This document shows positions 22,725 to 36,012 of a DNA stretch of 64,000 nucleotides, in pieces. The position numbers and the translations under genes are program-made. Origin of the DNA: Watersipora subatra (lineage: Eukaryota; Bryozoa; Gymnolaemata; Cheilostomatida; Watersiporidae); assembly GCF_963576615.1 (NCBI RefSeq), contig NC_088715.1, forward strand, positions 30,341,687 through 30,405,686. The letters are read 5' to 3'. Under the pieces are notes generated by a model. It worked only from the letters and a program-made list of their open reading frames with translations. It had not been told where the DNA came from and searched no databases. The stretch's first letter is position 1. Each line of letters opens with the position of its first letter.

Positions 22725-22890
22725 AGAAAGAGGGTTGAATGGCTCAAACGGTACCGCGCTTAGCTGAGAGTCCAAATATCTGGGTTGAACTGCCATGCCG
22801 AGCTCTTCCTTTTACATTGCTCGTAGCTTGGATTCCTGCAGCCACACGGTTTAGCAGGCTTTTGTTACAGTATACAGAAAATTCGACAAA
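22725..22890 (+). repeat. tRNA-derived SINE
   Basis: TGGCTCAAACGGTACCGCGC (A-box region) and GGGTTGAACTGCC (B-box) are spaced as in a tRNA gene. About 100 bases of unrelated tail (gtagcttggattcctgcagc) follow. The acceptor and anticodon stems do not close properly, so it is a retroposed SINE and not a tRNA. Confidence 0.55.
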
Positions 22891-22942
22891 AGAACTGTTG
22901 CTATGATTGTATTTTTGAAAAACTGGTGTTTTAGTGAGCTCA

Positions 22943-22978
22943 TGAATATTGTGAATATTGTGAATATTGTGAATATTG
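22943..22978. repeat. Four perfect 9 bp units
   Basis: TGAATATTG is repeated four times without mismatch, about 50 bases after the SINE tail. Confidence 0.9.
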
Positions 22979-25699
22979 AACCAGTTAGACTATGTGTGTT
23001 GATAGCACATTATTAACCGGACAGATTCAAAATTGTGTACCAATTTCTTATCAGGAGCATTTCTTAATGAGATTAAAGCAGTACAATATGAGATTTCATG
23101 CTAGGCTACCCCTTTAGAAACTTACTTTACATGAGTGAGTCACAGCTTCCTATTCTTCCATTCATAGGCAAATTCTTAGCCACAAGAGGTTTCACATTCC
23201 GGATCAAATGACAATAAATTCATATTCAGTAAAACCTCAAGAGCTTTACAAAATGGCAAGATCAAAAAGCAATAAATCATTCTTTGCTAAGTGGATAGCT
23301 CTCTATTTGCTCCATAACAACCGTATGTTACAATAACACACTATAGTCGGTAACACTGATTATGGTGACATTCTCTTTCACCCGATTAAATCCACCCACC
23401 ACCTTTACTGATTGATCAATGCTATTGATTTCAGTAGGCTCATACAACATAAATAAGCTATTTGGGGATCGTTTAAGCTTTAGGTATTTTTCATTCTACA
23501 AAGTGTAAAGTATATGTAATCAGCCTAATAAATTTCAAAATCTTTCCAATTCTACACTTTTGGCTTTTCAAAATAAAAAAGACTAAAGTTACATGTAATT
23601 TTTTATTTAATATACTGTAACTGTGATATTATTGGTTTGGATCAACCACTCTTTGTTTGTTTCATTGCTTACACTTACTTTAGCGTCTATGATTACCATA
23701 ATTTTATGTTAAAAGAGGGCTCAGCTTCAACCTTCAACGCCAACTTAAATCAATTTTTCCAAATTTTGGTCAACAGCCAGATTATTGCTGCAGAAAAATA
23801 GTGGTAAAATATTGTATATTTCTTATTTATTTATTCATTTAAAATAATTTAGGTGTAAAGCAAACTAAAAGAAAAATACAACTTTACCGATCAGAGTAGG
23901 TCCTGTCGGTTTATCCACATGAAAAGGTGAGGATGAATAATCAATTTTGTCATGACTGAAACTCTTGGCATTCAGCTTGGCTGGCCAACATTCTAACACA
24001 GGATGATTGATTTGTGCACAAATTGAGCATCTTGTGGTCCTTTTAAGGGATCATGTAGCCACTTTATCTCTATGCTTTATTGGCACAACTAAGTTTCAAA
24101 GCACGTTAAACTGCCAGAGTAAAACATAAAAGTTTATGTTATATATGACATATCCTCTAGAGACCACCATACATTGTTTTCTCCCCAAACCTCGGCAAAA
24201 GAGAAAACAAAACTTTTAAGGCCAACTAAAAAGCTTTTGTTATGCAAATCAAAATGGAGATCTTGCTCCGCCTTGAACCTCAACGTTAAATTTCGATTTC
24301 TTATGCAATAAAATGCCAATTTTTTACATAAATTGTTTATGTTCTGTAAATTTTGTAAAAAAGGATCTATGAGTTATTAAAGTGGCTACAGGACTGTCAC
24401 TTCTCGCTCTTCTTTTGGAGGGACAGTCCGATTTTTTTATAATACCCTGTTAGCAAGATTACACTGATAATATCTTTAATATATTCATGATAAAAGTTTA
24501 TCATAAGCAAACATAAGTTATACTGATTTTTCTTCCATTTGGCAAATTTTTAGCATTCTTTCCGAAATGCAACTTTGAAACCTAATTAAATGACTAGCTG
24601 TGCTACCCAGCGTTGCCAGTGTAATAGAGGAGCATTTAGACAGAAAATTGATTATTATATAACATATAACAACATTTGCCATTCTAACTTTCAAACTACA
24701 TATCATGAGAAAAGATTTTTGTCTTACAAACAATGAGAAGTAGTGAGAGTTTGGCTATTAGCCAGTTTAATAACGTGAGCGAAAAGCTTCTCGTGACGTT
24801 ATGCTGTGACCCGTGTAATACGCAAAGCAGTTAGGTTTTGCTCTGATATAATGACTTATATTGGCAGGCTAGCAATTCGACTTCCGCAATGTTGTGAGCT
24901 AGGCATAAGACTGATGAACGGCTTAGTCCGAGATCGAATCTTCTTCGGTACAGAATATTGATTTCGACATTTTAAGATCTATAGCCGGATTTCCGACGAA
25001 GGAACACATGGATGGACTTTGAGAAATATATATATATAGATGAATCATTGTAATATAACATAAAGCAGTTTTTAAATTGATCAACTTCTCTTCTACGGTT
25101 GTAAGATATGCTTTTAAAATTTTACCCATACTTTCTTAAGGAATTTCGCGATGCTTATTTATTTTTTACTAAATTTCTCAAGTTCAATAAATCTAAAAAT
25201 GAGCTATTAGTCTCGTTCTAACCCTTAAAAAACCTAAAAAGCAGACAACCACATTATCAGCTAAAACAGTGATCATTGTGCATATGTGTATTTCCCCTGG
25301 CTATCATTAGTATAAAACTGTTGTAGCTTCAATTGTGTTATTTTTGAGATTTTAAAAAGTGTGTTATTTTTAGTCAGTTTTGATAATAAAGTAAAAACTG
25401 AACCGATGTAGTTATTGATTGTAAATGTTTATACAATTTAAAAAAAAGTTTTATTTTCTAGCACGCTTAACAAAAGTGCAAAACAATCAAATTGGCTTTA
25501 AGTTATCTATTTAGTCAAATATAGAGCGTTTTAAAACTAGCTCAATTAATTATAATCGAGTGGTTAGCATCAAATTGCTCTCAAATAGTGGGACAACCAC
25601 AAAAGCTGCAATCTTTAGGTTCTTTGTTTTACAATCAATTAACCGATCTTAAGTTTTTTCCCATTTTCATTTTTATGATCATAATTTAGTCAAACAATG

Positions 25700-25805
25700 A
25701 AACGTACAAAACCAAGCAAACCAACAAACAAACAACAAATGAGCAAATACACAAACAAACAGATAAACAACAACACCGTTGAATAAGCGAATAAACAAAC
25801 GAAAA
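25700..25805. repeat. (CAAA)n-like low-complexity tract
   Basis: Repeated ACAAACAAAC/ATAAACAA words in a purine/AC-rich intergenic stretch. Confidence 0.7.
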
Positions 25806-26375
25806 TGTCAATGATGTTATCAATGTAACAAGAAACAGACTCGTATTAAACAAGTGTTTCTCGTGTACTTGTATTTACCAAGTAAGATGAAGTGTTAAAC
25901 TGTCTCCAGCTAAGATGAATGGGGTAATATCGGCTATATCGTTTGCTGAGGGGAATGAGTACAGTGTGGAACTCTATTTAATTATTCCCTCAGCTATTTT
26001 CAACCCAACAAATCACTGCACGCTAAAATAGTGCAGTTGATTCTAATTATATGGGGTTTTGTCAATACCACCACAATGTTTAATTTAAATATTCAGATAT
26101 GTATTTGGCAAGATACTTGTACCTGTACGTAAAAGCATAGTTTGAGAAAAATAATTTTGAATGCAAACAACTAGAATTCTAAAAATTCTTTTCGTTTCAT
26201 TTCTTTTATTACACTGCAGAGTTTTTACTGATTGCTTAGATGAGCACAATGCAGTTTTATTGTTAATCAAGCTTCTAACTTAATATTTCTCTGGCATAAA
26301 TAAGTTTAAAAGATTTTTAAGCCAAAAAGTTGCTCCAACTTAGAGAAGGAATACAATTTTTTTGAAGTTGTGGAT

Positions 26376-26430
26376 TATCATCCCATTATTAGTTAAAAAC
26401 ATTAAAATGTTTAACTAATATTGGGATTAT
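26376..26430. repeat. Imperfect 20 bp inverted repeat
   Basis: CCCATTATTAGTTAAAAACAT and ATGTTTAACTAATATTGGG pair across a very short loop with two mismatch or bulge positions. Confidence 0.65.
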
Positions 26431-26635
26431 TACTAACAGCGAGAAATTTCATGAAGTCATAAAGGCTGCTGTCGGCAGTTCATATGACAATCATGGTTTT
26501 CTCAATTTGCTTTGATTACAAGTTTTATTAGCTGTTATTCCTGCTTCAAATTTTTTGTTAGGATTGTCTGCTTTAGCAATGTAACACAGGAGCAATTACC
26601 CTTAGAAACTTTTTACAACACCCCCGAACAGTTTT

Positions 26636-26702
26636 TGCAAGTCTCGAACCATTGACCTACTGATCACAAGCTGTGCATAAACACTGTACCATTGCTTGGA
26701 AA
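26636..26702 (-). repeat. tRNA-like SINE fragment
   Basis: On the minus strand, TGGTACAGTGTTTATGCACA corresponds to the A-box and anticodon-arm region, and CAATGGTTCGAGAC to a good B-box. The order and spacing are those of a tRNA head. A functional tRNA fold was not obtained by eye. Confidence 0.5.
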
Positions 26703-29639
26703 GTTTCTTAAATTGTTCTTTTCTGTAAAGACAGCAAGCAAATTTTACGAATTTTTTGTTTCATAACTTTTTTTTTTTCAAACAGAAAAAGCAGTTTGAA
26801 TGTTAGTTGATAAGATCAATGGATCTTGTATCGAAGTACAATCAGACAAAAATAGAGTTGGTGACTAGAAAAAATAGACTGAGGAATATAATAACTGCTC
26901 TGCAAAGCTAATGGCAGTTGCCCATCATTTGTTTGAACTAAGAGAGAATGGGCCATGACTGAACATTGAAAAGCCAGGACTCTCGTCATTGAGACCACGG
27001 CAGCTATGATAACCAAATCTAAAAATGTAGATGATCGAGTAATATTAGTGAAATTTTGTAGAGAATTTTCTACTGATCAAGTTTTGTTGTTGGCGCATAA
27101 TGAGCCAGCAGACTGTTTTTGAGTTATGATCTGATTTGCGAAGAACAAAACACCACAGTAAATTTTTTAGAGGTGAATACACTGACAATAAAGGTGTCCC
27201 CTAAATGGTGATAGCAGTAATAGTAACAAATAAAATTCACACCCAAGCATTCACTCCAATGCATGCACTCCAATCACAAGTGCTGCCTATTTGTCAACTT
27301 TCTCATTTTCTGAACACAGCTGCATTGGACCATCCTTTGGAACCCAAACCTTGTTTGGGCAATTTAAAACTCAGAAACATGAAGTTGGACGCAGCAGGTG
27401 TTCAACAGTATTAGCAGGTTTTGCGCAATAAACCGATGTGATATATTTTATATTTAAAAACACCTTCATATTAAACCACTTCGTCATTTAAAGCAACTTA
27501 ATTTGATTTTAGTATAGCGTTTGTAAAAATTGTAAAGCATTATAGCAAAGGAGCAAGCGCTGCTTTTAGCGCTGGTTAATAATATAGGCTTCATCAACAC
27601 AATAACGCAGTTCAGCTCTTATTCGGACACCTGTTAGTTCACTTCAATTGTGACAGGGTCACAAGACACTCCTATGTATTATAGAAACATGTCAGCTATA
27701 GAAACATGCGGAGTTCCTTTCTCAAGCACATGATTAACAAGAAATGAGAAATTAATTTCCTGCATACATTGATTAGTACAGTGGGCCAGAGGAGCTGCAT
27801 AAAACCTGACAACAAGGTACATGTACAGGACAGAATACCCTACTCTAGACAGTTGTAACCAGTTGTAAAATATATTTAGATTCTTTTCTGAGAACTGAAG
27901 GGCTCAGAGGCAAACATCAGAGCATCTCTATTAATAAATTCTTTTTTGTCATTTTTACCCACTAATCCGTGTTTTCATATTGTATATTCCCTATTGCATT
28001 TCTCTATTTTTTGATGATGTTTGTGCAAACCTTACACACATTTAATCCTTGCCTGTTGATACATTGTCAAGTTATTGGCTTGTTTATTTGTTTGTTTATT
28101 TCATCAATAAAAAATAGAAAAAATTCAAGTAAAAACACATCACGTGGTTGTCAACATAAGAGTGCATAATCAATTTCTAATAATAAACAATAAATATAAC
28201 AACACAAAGGAGGTGATGACCAGGCCTATATGCCTATATGCCAATATATTTGGTTGTAAAACTATGTCTGACTTTGGAGAACTAGCCTGTTGTACACCCA
28301 GCTGAGAATTATTTGGTTAAGGGTAAAAAAGTTCCAGGAATCGCCGGCTTAGTTTGAAATATATTCAGCATTTAGGTTGAAGACAAAACTTTTTTCAGAT
28401 ATTCAGACTAGGAATACTTGCATGAGAAATAAAATGACTCATGTTATTTGTATTGTTGTATAAAAAATATTATTTATAGTATCTTAAGTAGCAACTTGAT
28501 ATAAATGTAGATAAAATAGGTAATTCATCTCCAATAAATCTGAATTGACTTCCTACAACATATGCAAAGGCTATACCATTTTTGGTTTCGCAGCTGTAAA
28601 ATTATCAGGATAACCAAACACGGTTTTAAGCCCGCATATGAATGCACAAACTGCTATTCAAATATTGGGAACAAGAAGATATGTACTTTGGTACACACAT
28701 AGCTTTGGTGCTTCCTAGCACATTTTAGCAGTTACATTGTGTTGCATTTGTGTGAGATCACATGGTCATGGTTCGCATTAAATTAAATCAAGGATTTCAT
28801 GTAGGATGTCAAACCTATGACTTGCAGATGGGATGCTTTAGGGCTCCCTCAATATTATTTATAGCCTGACAAGTATCAAAATGAGAGATCAGTGTCTATT
28901 GGCTCATGTAAGAGCTGATTAGAATAGAGTGTGACAACCACTTGTTGCGTAAAATTGGACTTGCATAAAAAGGATTATGAGTTGGATTTGCAGTGTTGTA
29001 GTTATTTATGCTAGAAATGTTGACATTTCAATATAAAAATATTTCTAAACTATTCAGTATAAGGACTAATCTATATTATATCGCGGTAAAAAGCAAGAAA
29101 AATTTAAAACAGCCAAAACTAGATTTATTTTGTTTTTAATTCCTTTCAAATAAGATTTAAATGGAGGCGTGGCAAAGATGATGTTTGGCTACTACTTTGA
29201 CTTTAGTCTGTTTTCACTTTTTAATGCTTTCTGAACTACTTCCAGTTTTTATTAAAAGTTAGAAGTTATTTTTTTTTCTGCTTTTAGCACTTTCAAAAAA
29301 CTGATAGCAATAATAATTATAGTAACAATAGTACGGGAATGAGTTGTCAAAAAAATCTGAAAATGAACTGAGAAGGTCCTCGTTTTTGCCAGTTACATTT
29401 AAATACCTTTTAAACAGTTTGAGAAAAGTGAATAAAAATTTCACTTCTTTTCCTGATAGTCAAATTTACTATATTTTAAGCTTTTGTAATAACGATATAG
29501 TAGTAGTAGTCACAATCTTTAGTTTTATGGTGAATAACTTAAAATCAAAACTAGCATACAAATATGTAGAAAAATAAAGAGCTATTTCAGACAAACACTT
29601 TAGTAATAGCTATAAAATAACATAACCACTTTGAAGAAT

Positions 29640-29712
29640 TTTGACTTATTTAAAAACCTATAGACATATCTAAAACCTATAGACATATATAAGACCAATA
29701 AACATATCTAAT
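29640..29712. repeat. Three short tandem units (~24 bp)
   Basis: AAAACCTATAGACATATCT, AAAACCTATAGACATATAT and AGACCAATAAACATATCTAA follow one another with drift. Confidence 0.7.
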
Positions 29713-29985
29713 ACTTCTGAATTCCACTAAAAACTGCGACAAAACTGCTAGATTTCCAGCAAGCTTCAAACAAGGTAAGTTTTTTACATAATAAATTGCA
29801 CATGTAAAGCTCAAAATTTGGCTAATATTTGCTTAGTTTTAAACTCAGAGGTTTAGAGACCTCCACTAGTGCACTGAAACAGAATAGTGTTGCTAGCGGC
29901 ACATTGAGTATTTCTTAATCTGAACTTGGATCGCTGCTTTTCAAATCATTGTCTTATAAGCAAAGGTGCTCTGTGGTGTCTAAAT

Positions 29986-30399
29986 TCATTTAGCCACCCG
30001 CAATATAGCTCTAATTTTGAATAACTTTTTAACAAAGGTCGAGTTCTCTTTGGCTTGGCAATTCTTAAAACATTCAATCATAGGCCTAAAAGTTAAAATA
30101 TGTATTAGATTACTAACAGAAGCCTGGCGCCTGTGACCACTCATTGCTAAAACAGTTGATGACGAGGTAGGAAAACATAGAGGCTCTAAGATTTTTGTTT
30201 GTATAGAGCCTCTACTATTAAGTAAAAGCTTACCCTTTGTGAGCTCAGAGATGACCTTAGCTGAAGAAGTTAAAAAATATACGGGAGATACAAGCTGAAT
30301 ATTAGCACTAGTTTTTGTGTGACAACCTCTGAAACAATACCTTTCAGTTTTAGCCCGATCTGACAAACTACGGATTATTTTTAGCTGCAGCACTTTCAT
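29986..30399 (-). other. Unrecognised 137-codon open frame
   Basis: This is the longest non-repetitive open frame of the intergenic region, starting MKVLQLKIIRSLSDRAKTER. I recognise no domain, signal peptide or membrane helix. In an AT-rich genome this length is mildly unusual. It could be a repeat-derived frame, an exon of an unannotated gene or chance. Confidence 0.25.
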
Positions 30400-32033
30400 T
30401 TTTAGACTATAATATCTCTTTTACTGGCATTTCAAGTTCAAGAGCCTCAATGAAAACCTAAGAACTAAAACAAGAGTTTCACTTATCTAATTATTCCCTT
30501 AATAAGTCAGCAACCTGTTAATTTGTGTCATATTTCATACTCCATATTTAAGCACTTCAATAGCAACTTTATAAATTACATTTACATGCCCCAGTGTTTA
30601 AAGGGATGCACCATCATTGCCAATGAGTTTTTTCACCTGGTTATTGATTATTCTAAGATATGATCATTGATACCCCTTATTCAATGGCTCTTATGCAGTG
30701 CATATGCCATGACCCTGTTTGCTTTATTCAGATGCACAAAGCATCCTTTAAAGGCTATTGATTTTTTGCAGGTTTAATAACTTGCACATAGAACCACAGT
30801 GTTCTCGAGTATTCCTTATGGATGTATTCATGCCTACAAGTCTGTCTAATACAGTTTTCAGTTAGTTTCTGATAAATAACAAAGGGTTATTGTGTGATGA
30901 ACAATACATATATTTAGGAGCGTGTACAGTTTGTTTTCAGTTATAGCGCTTGTTCCGAAGTGAGTAGACCATAAAGCTGAAGCACTGAGACATCCTAAAG
31001 GCAAGTACAAGTACAACCAAATAAGCATAGAATAAATCAAGGTAAATATTTTCAGAAGCAGTTTTCATGAAGTAAAGGCTTTCATTGTATTGTACTTGAT
31101 TAAACTATTCAACTTGGCTAATTGTTAGGGTAAACTTCACATATTATTTTATATCATTGCATGTAAGATGTTTTCTCATCATTTTGTGCAAGCTGTCTGC
31201 ACTCTAAACATAAAACTAGCTTGTTTATGTGAGGTTTGACAGATTTATTAGCTAGGCTATTGTAAAAAAATACTATGTTTCGAGTTTTAAATATCCTAAT
31301 TTCCAAACCTTATGGTGCACCATATCAATGAAAGATTTCTGTATGCAGCCTATATATAAAGTCTACCATATTTACAGAAGCAACAGCAAAAGCAAAATAA
31401 TGTATTCGTCAACATTTTGTACCAAACAATCTAACATTCTGTTCAAAATTCCGAATTCCTCTTCATCATTTTCTGAGTCAAGTTTGCCAGCCAGTTAAGG
31501 TTCAACATTGACGCTGGTTTCCTCAAAAGCTCTGACACTAACCCCTAGCCTTACCTTAGCAAATAGGTTTACAATATATTCGCTTATGATGGCGTAACTT
31601 AGCCACTGCTATCTCCCGGTTGAAAATAGAATTCTAAGCGCGTCACTTTATCAATGCCACGTTTCTTAAATTAGTAAATGGTAATTAGCAGCGCACCACT
31701 ACTGTATACTTACCATGGTTTCTGTTTGGTTTCTCAGAAAATGACTCAAGAATCGTCACAATAGTGCACTTACAAAAAACACCCAAAATATCTTAGAACT
31801 CAGTCTACACACAGGGCGCACCGTTTTAAAAAGCCCTCAGTAGCTTTTGAGAAGACTTTAGACTTTTAAGCACACTTTTCAAGCACAAATATGGTAATCG
31901 TCCTACATGATTGTACAATTCTTGAACCAAATTAACCATTCACACCGTCACTGACTGATGCAATACTTATAGTTAAAATGTTGCAGGTACTTGTTAATAA
32001 TACAATTGATCTTTTAATTTCAGTCTTTTCACT

Positions 32034-32175
32034 ATGGCTGTCAATCCAGCTTATGACCAGGATGGTTTACGCACAAAAGAGAAGTCAAATATTTCTATTG
32101 ATGACTACATCATAGACTTGTTCGAAGGCTCTGAAACAGAACAAGCAAGCAATGGAGACCTGAGCAGGCATACAG
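32034..32175 (+). CDS. TRPM exon 1 with candidate start codon
   Basis: An acceptor (ttttaatttcag, 32012-32023) lies ten bases before ATGG, so a 5' UTR exon or trans-spliced leader should precede it. The peptide begins [19 protein letters not shown] and continues with acidic, unconserved sequence. The donor is ACAG|GTAAAA, leaving phase 1. The start is chosen as the first Met in the open exon; the N-terminus is not conserved, so this is moderate confidence. Confidence 0.6.
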
Positions 32176-35100
32176 GTAAAAAGTAGCTATTTGTATGTAT
32201 TTTGCCAGAAAGATACTTAAAAACTATTTGTAATTGGTTGTTTGCTAAGATTGATTTGTGATCTCGCAGTTTATTGGCTAATATGCTTTCTATGGCAGAC
32301 GAGTTTATTTCGCAAAACAAATTCACATTCTAATACGTTTTAACCGCAAGTAAACTATCCTCTAAAATGACACACTATTGCTGTAAAGTCAAGATGAGTG
32401 CCTGACACTGCTACTCCATTTAGTTGCATCAAGCAATCAAGGGCCATTTCAAGCTAAAACCAAAAGCTTCTGTAACTCATAGCAACAAGTGTCCAAGGTA
32501 GTAAAAACTCTTTACAAAACAAAACTATTGAATCTTGAATGTTTACATAATCACTAGTGAGTTGAAAGAACCTTTTAAACACTGAGTAATAATTTTGTGT
32601 ATGTTTTGTCTAATGCAAGGGAATAATACAAAACAAGCTACGATTGTGTTAGCTTAGAACACAATAATTTGCAAAGAACTGTACGAAGAAGTTACTATAT
32701 GTGCTTTCTTTAAAAATCCTTGCTTATAAAACAAAAGCTACCGCTTCAAGGCTTGCAGAATATAACCACATGGAGCAATTTCTCTCTCCATAATCTGTCA
32801 GTTATATCTGAGGAATATTATCAAAGCGTGAAAAAGTTTCGAGAAAGTAAGCAACTTTGAAGAATCCTCATTTTTTTAGCTTTGTGAAGTGGTAAGTTTT
32901 TAAACTATTAGTAAAGCTACCTGTGATTGTGTTTGCGCCAGAGCACTACAAAAACCAAACTTGAAAAAAGAACTAAGCAGAAGATTTCCATTGAATTTAG
33001 GAAGGGCCAAGTCAAGGATGTTCAAAAGAAAAAAGAAAATCAAAAGGAGGCTGAGAGACTTCCTGGCTGTACGAGACCTAGAAAATGAAAAAAAGTACAT
33101 CCAAGATCATTTTCATCAGAGGTGAGAGAGAAAAGGCCTTATGCTGGGGGCTGACATCCAAGTTTACAATTAAATTGCTGTTTGTTTAAGGTCATCAAGA
33201 ACTTTCACAAAATAGGGAAGATGTTGCATTTCACCTTATTAATTGTTCTACTAACACAGAAAAGTGCTGATTCATATAATCTAAAAATAATCAGATACAT
33301 TGCTTAATCATGGCAAAAGTTTCAAACAAAAACAAGAAAAAAATTGCTCAAAAATACCCTATTTCGTATTATCAATGAGAACTTTATTAAAGCAGTTTTA
33401 TAGTAAATCAATATTTTATAGCTCGCCACAATCCTGCAAATGCTGTTGAATGCAAATGTGAAAGATTTTTTAGCAGCAAAGTCTGACATTTCAAAGTTTG
33501 AGGCTATATTGCACGTTCAAGTTGAATATTTTTTTAGAATTTCATATACAGCAGTTCACAAAACGACTGATGATGTACCTGATGGCCAAGTTAAGCTACA
33601 AAAAACACAATCGTTTGGCCGAATCAGTTTCCAAGTGGATGCTAGAACAAGCTATATGCCTCCGGTATGGAAAGTATCAAATGCTAAAGACTTCATTATT
33701 AGCTTTTATTGGGTTCATCCTATATGGTTTGTATGGCTTCAAGCTATGTAATGATGTATTTGCAGATGCATAATTAAAACTACAAACAAAAAGGTATTTA
33801 TCAGTGTTCATTTGTTGCTACAAAATGTGTAGTTTCTCTTTAACTTGTTTAGGTAGTATTAATGTCACTTTCACTTCTAGAGACAAACCATTCAATAACT
33901 AAAAACTAGTTTTTCATTTATACTATCTACTTCATTTCGAATGCTTTTAGTTTTGCTTATTCATCCTAATCTCTATTCTCTCAGACTAACTTATTTATTG
34001 ATACGCTACGTTTTGTAGTACATCTTGGTAGACCCTTCGGATTCTAAAGACAAACTTTTAGGGCTCCTTCTTGACTACTGGCAGCTGCCTGAACCAAAGT
34101 TGGTAGTATCCATAGTTGGTGGAGCTAAAAATTTCAAGTTTGAAAAGAGCAGAGCAAGTACCATGTTTAAGGAAGGCCTTCTTGGACTCGCTACAACAAC
34201 AGGTAATTATGTGTATGAACCTGGCAGTTAGGTATTACTCAGGATTTTTACTTAAGACTTTTTCTACATTCGCTCACTGCTCAGAGAATATTGTCGCTTT
34301 GCAAAAGGTTTCTCAGCATACTAATTTAAGTATTGAATCCCTTAAGCATTGTTTCAGGAGAGATCATGATTGACAGTAAAATCAATATATGCAAGCATTG
34401 CACTCATTGACCACACATAGTAGGCTATTTTACTGAACATAAAACATCAAAAACAGCAAAATAGTGCAGGTGACCTTGAACGCTATTTAACGCTCTCTAA
34501 TCAAACAAACTAAGCTATCTCGACAATCAACCGTGAAACATTTTTCTTCCACAGCAACTTGTGAAAAGATTGTAAGAGGTTTGGATACTTTGAAAAATAA
34601 AAAAGTTGCAAACTATGTGAAATACTTTAGAAAAATCCAACGAAATAATAATGTTGCCTATCCTTAAAATAATTCAAAAATTTTGCGGATGTGACCAGCT
34701 GCAAACAGCGGGCAGCATCTCTACATTGAACTAATATCATTGACTAAATGGAAGGTTCTCATGGCATTTTAAAAATAAAGGTCATTGTTTGCATGTACAA
34801 ACATGATTTTCATAGCGCCGCTAACATGTAGTGGGTTTCATAGGTAAAATTGTAAAGTATACCGTGATCAGAGTGTGGTGAAATATGTATAATTGTCATG
34901 AATGAAAAAAGAAAAAGCTTTACTGCAAAACTGAAGAAAAGAAGTTTTTTAGTTTTATTCTCTTTTTGATTCTTCTTTACTAAGATTTTCACTCAGTGTG
35001 TCACTAGAAAGTAGAAACTAATATTTTGTTGGCAGCTAGTTTTTATTTCTGTATTCTCACAATATCTCAAAAACTAGTGGCCTGTTCAATTTGAAACATA

Positions 35101-35552
35101 AAAACCATACTGAAAACATTATGTATATGACTATCAAAATTTTGTACTTTTACATAAGTCGAAAATGCAAGAACAAAACAAAGCAAAACTACTGACTTAA
35201 TCGGGAATAGGATAAGGTAGAACAGCAATTTCTCACAATGTTTTAAACTATTTTAGTTTCACAGTCTTAAAGATCAATGCTTTATGCTAATGTTGCATCA
35301 ATTTTTGTATTTCACTGCTTTTAATAATGGTACTGTAATTTCTTAGTTATAATGCACAGTTGTTTTCATTACTACTAGTGCGTGTGCAACCGTTACCTCT
35401 GCTGTAACTTTTACTAAAACTATGAATGTGAATATGACTATACTGAGGACTATTACTAAAATTGTAATTATTCCTAGTGCTATAACTATGATATAACTAC
35501 GATATAGCGATGATATAATTAAGATATTACTATGATATAACTATGATGTAAC

Positions 35553-35583
<31 letters not shown>

Positions 35584-35926
35584 ATATATGAAAAAATGAA
35601 ATTATAGTTATATATAATATAACTATAATAGTTTATATATAGTATATAAATAATATATATATACATATATATATAAATTGTTGCCTCACCCCGGTTAACC
35701 CATATGGGTGGTAGTTTCTGCTCTAACTCGGGTCTCCTATCAGAGACCTGGGAGTTTGAGCACTCGCCTCAAGATCTTAGCTGTTCCTAGTAGCACACTT
35801 TTCTGCAACTCACCTGAGTTGATTGCTGTTGGTATTTGGGCAAGCCATATTTTATGCGCCGGTGTTATTGCCGGTATTATATCTATATATATATATATAT
35901 ATATACATGTATATATATAGCCGCTG

Positions 35927-36012
<86 letters not shown>

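Larger units (their letters stand above)
19693..32023. other. Intergenic region between the two channel genes (~12 kb)
   Basis: Apart from the repeats, SINE fragments and two unrecognised open frames listed here, no gene could be supported. The promoter and any 5' UTR exon of the TRPM gene should lie at its right end. A CpG-type island was not seen. Confidence 0.6.

Noticed and set aside
22735-22805. tRNA gene
   Set aside because: A- and B-boxes are present, but the acceptor and anticodon stems do not pair; it is better read as a SINE head.
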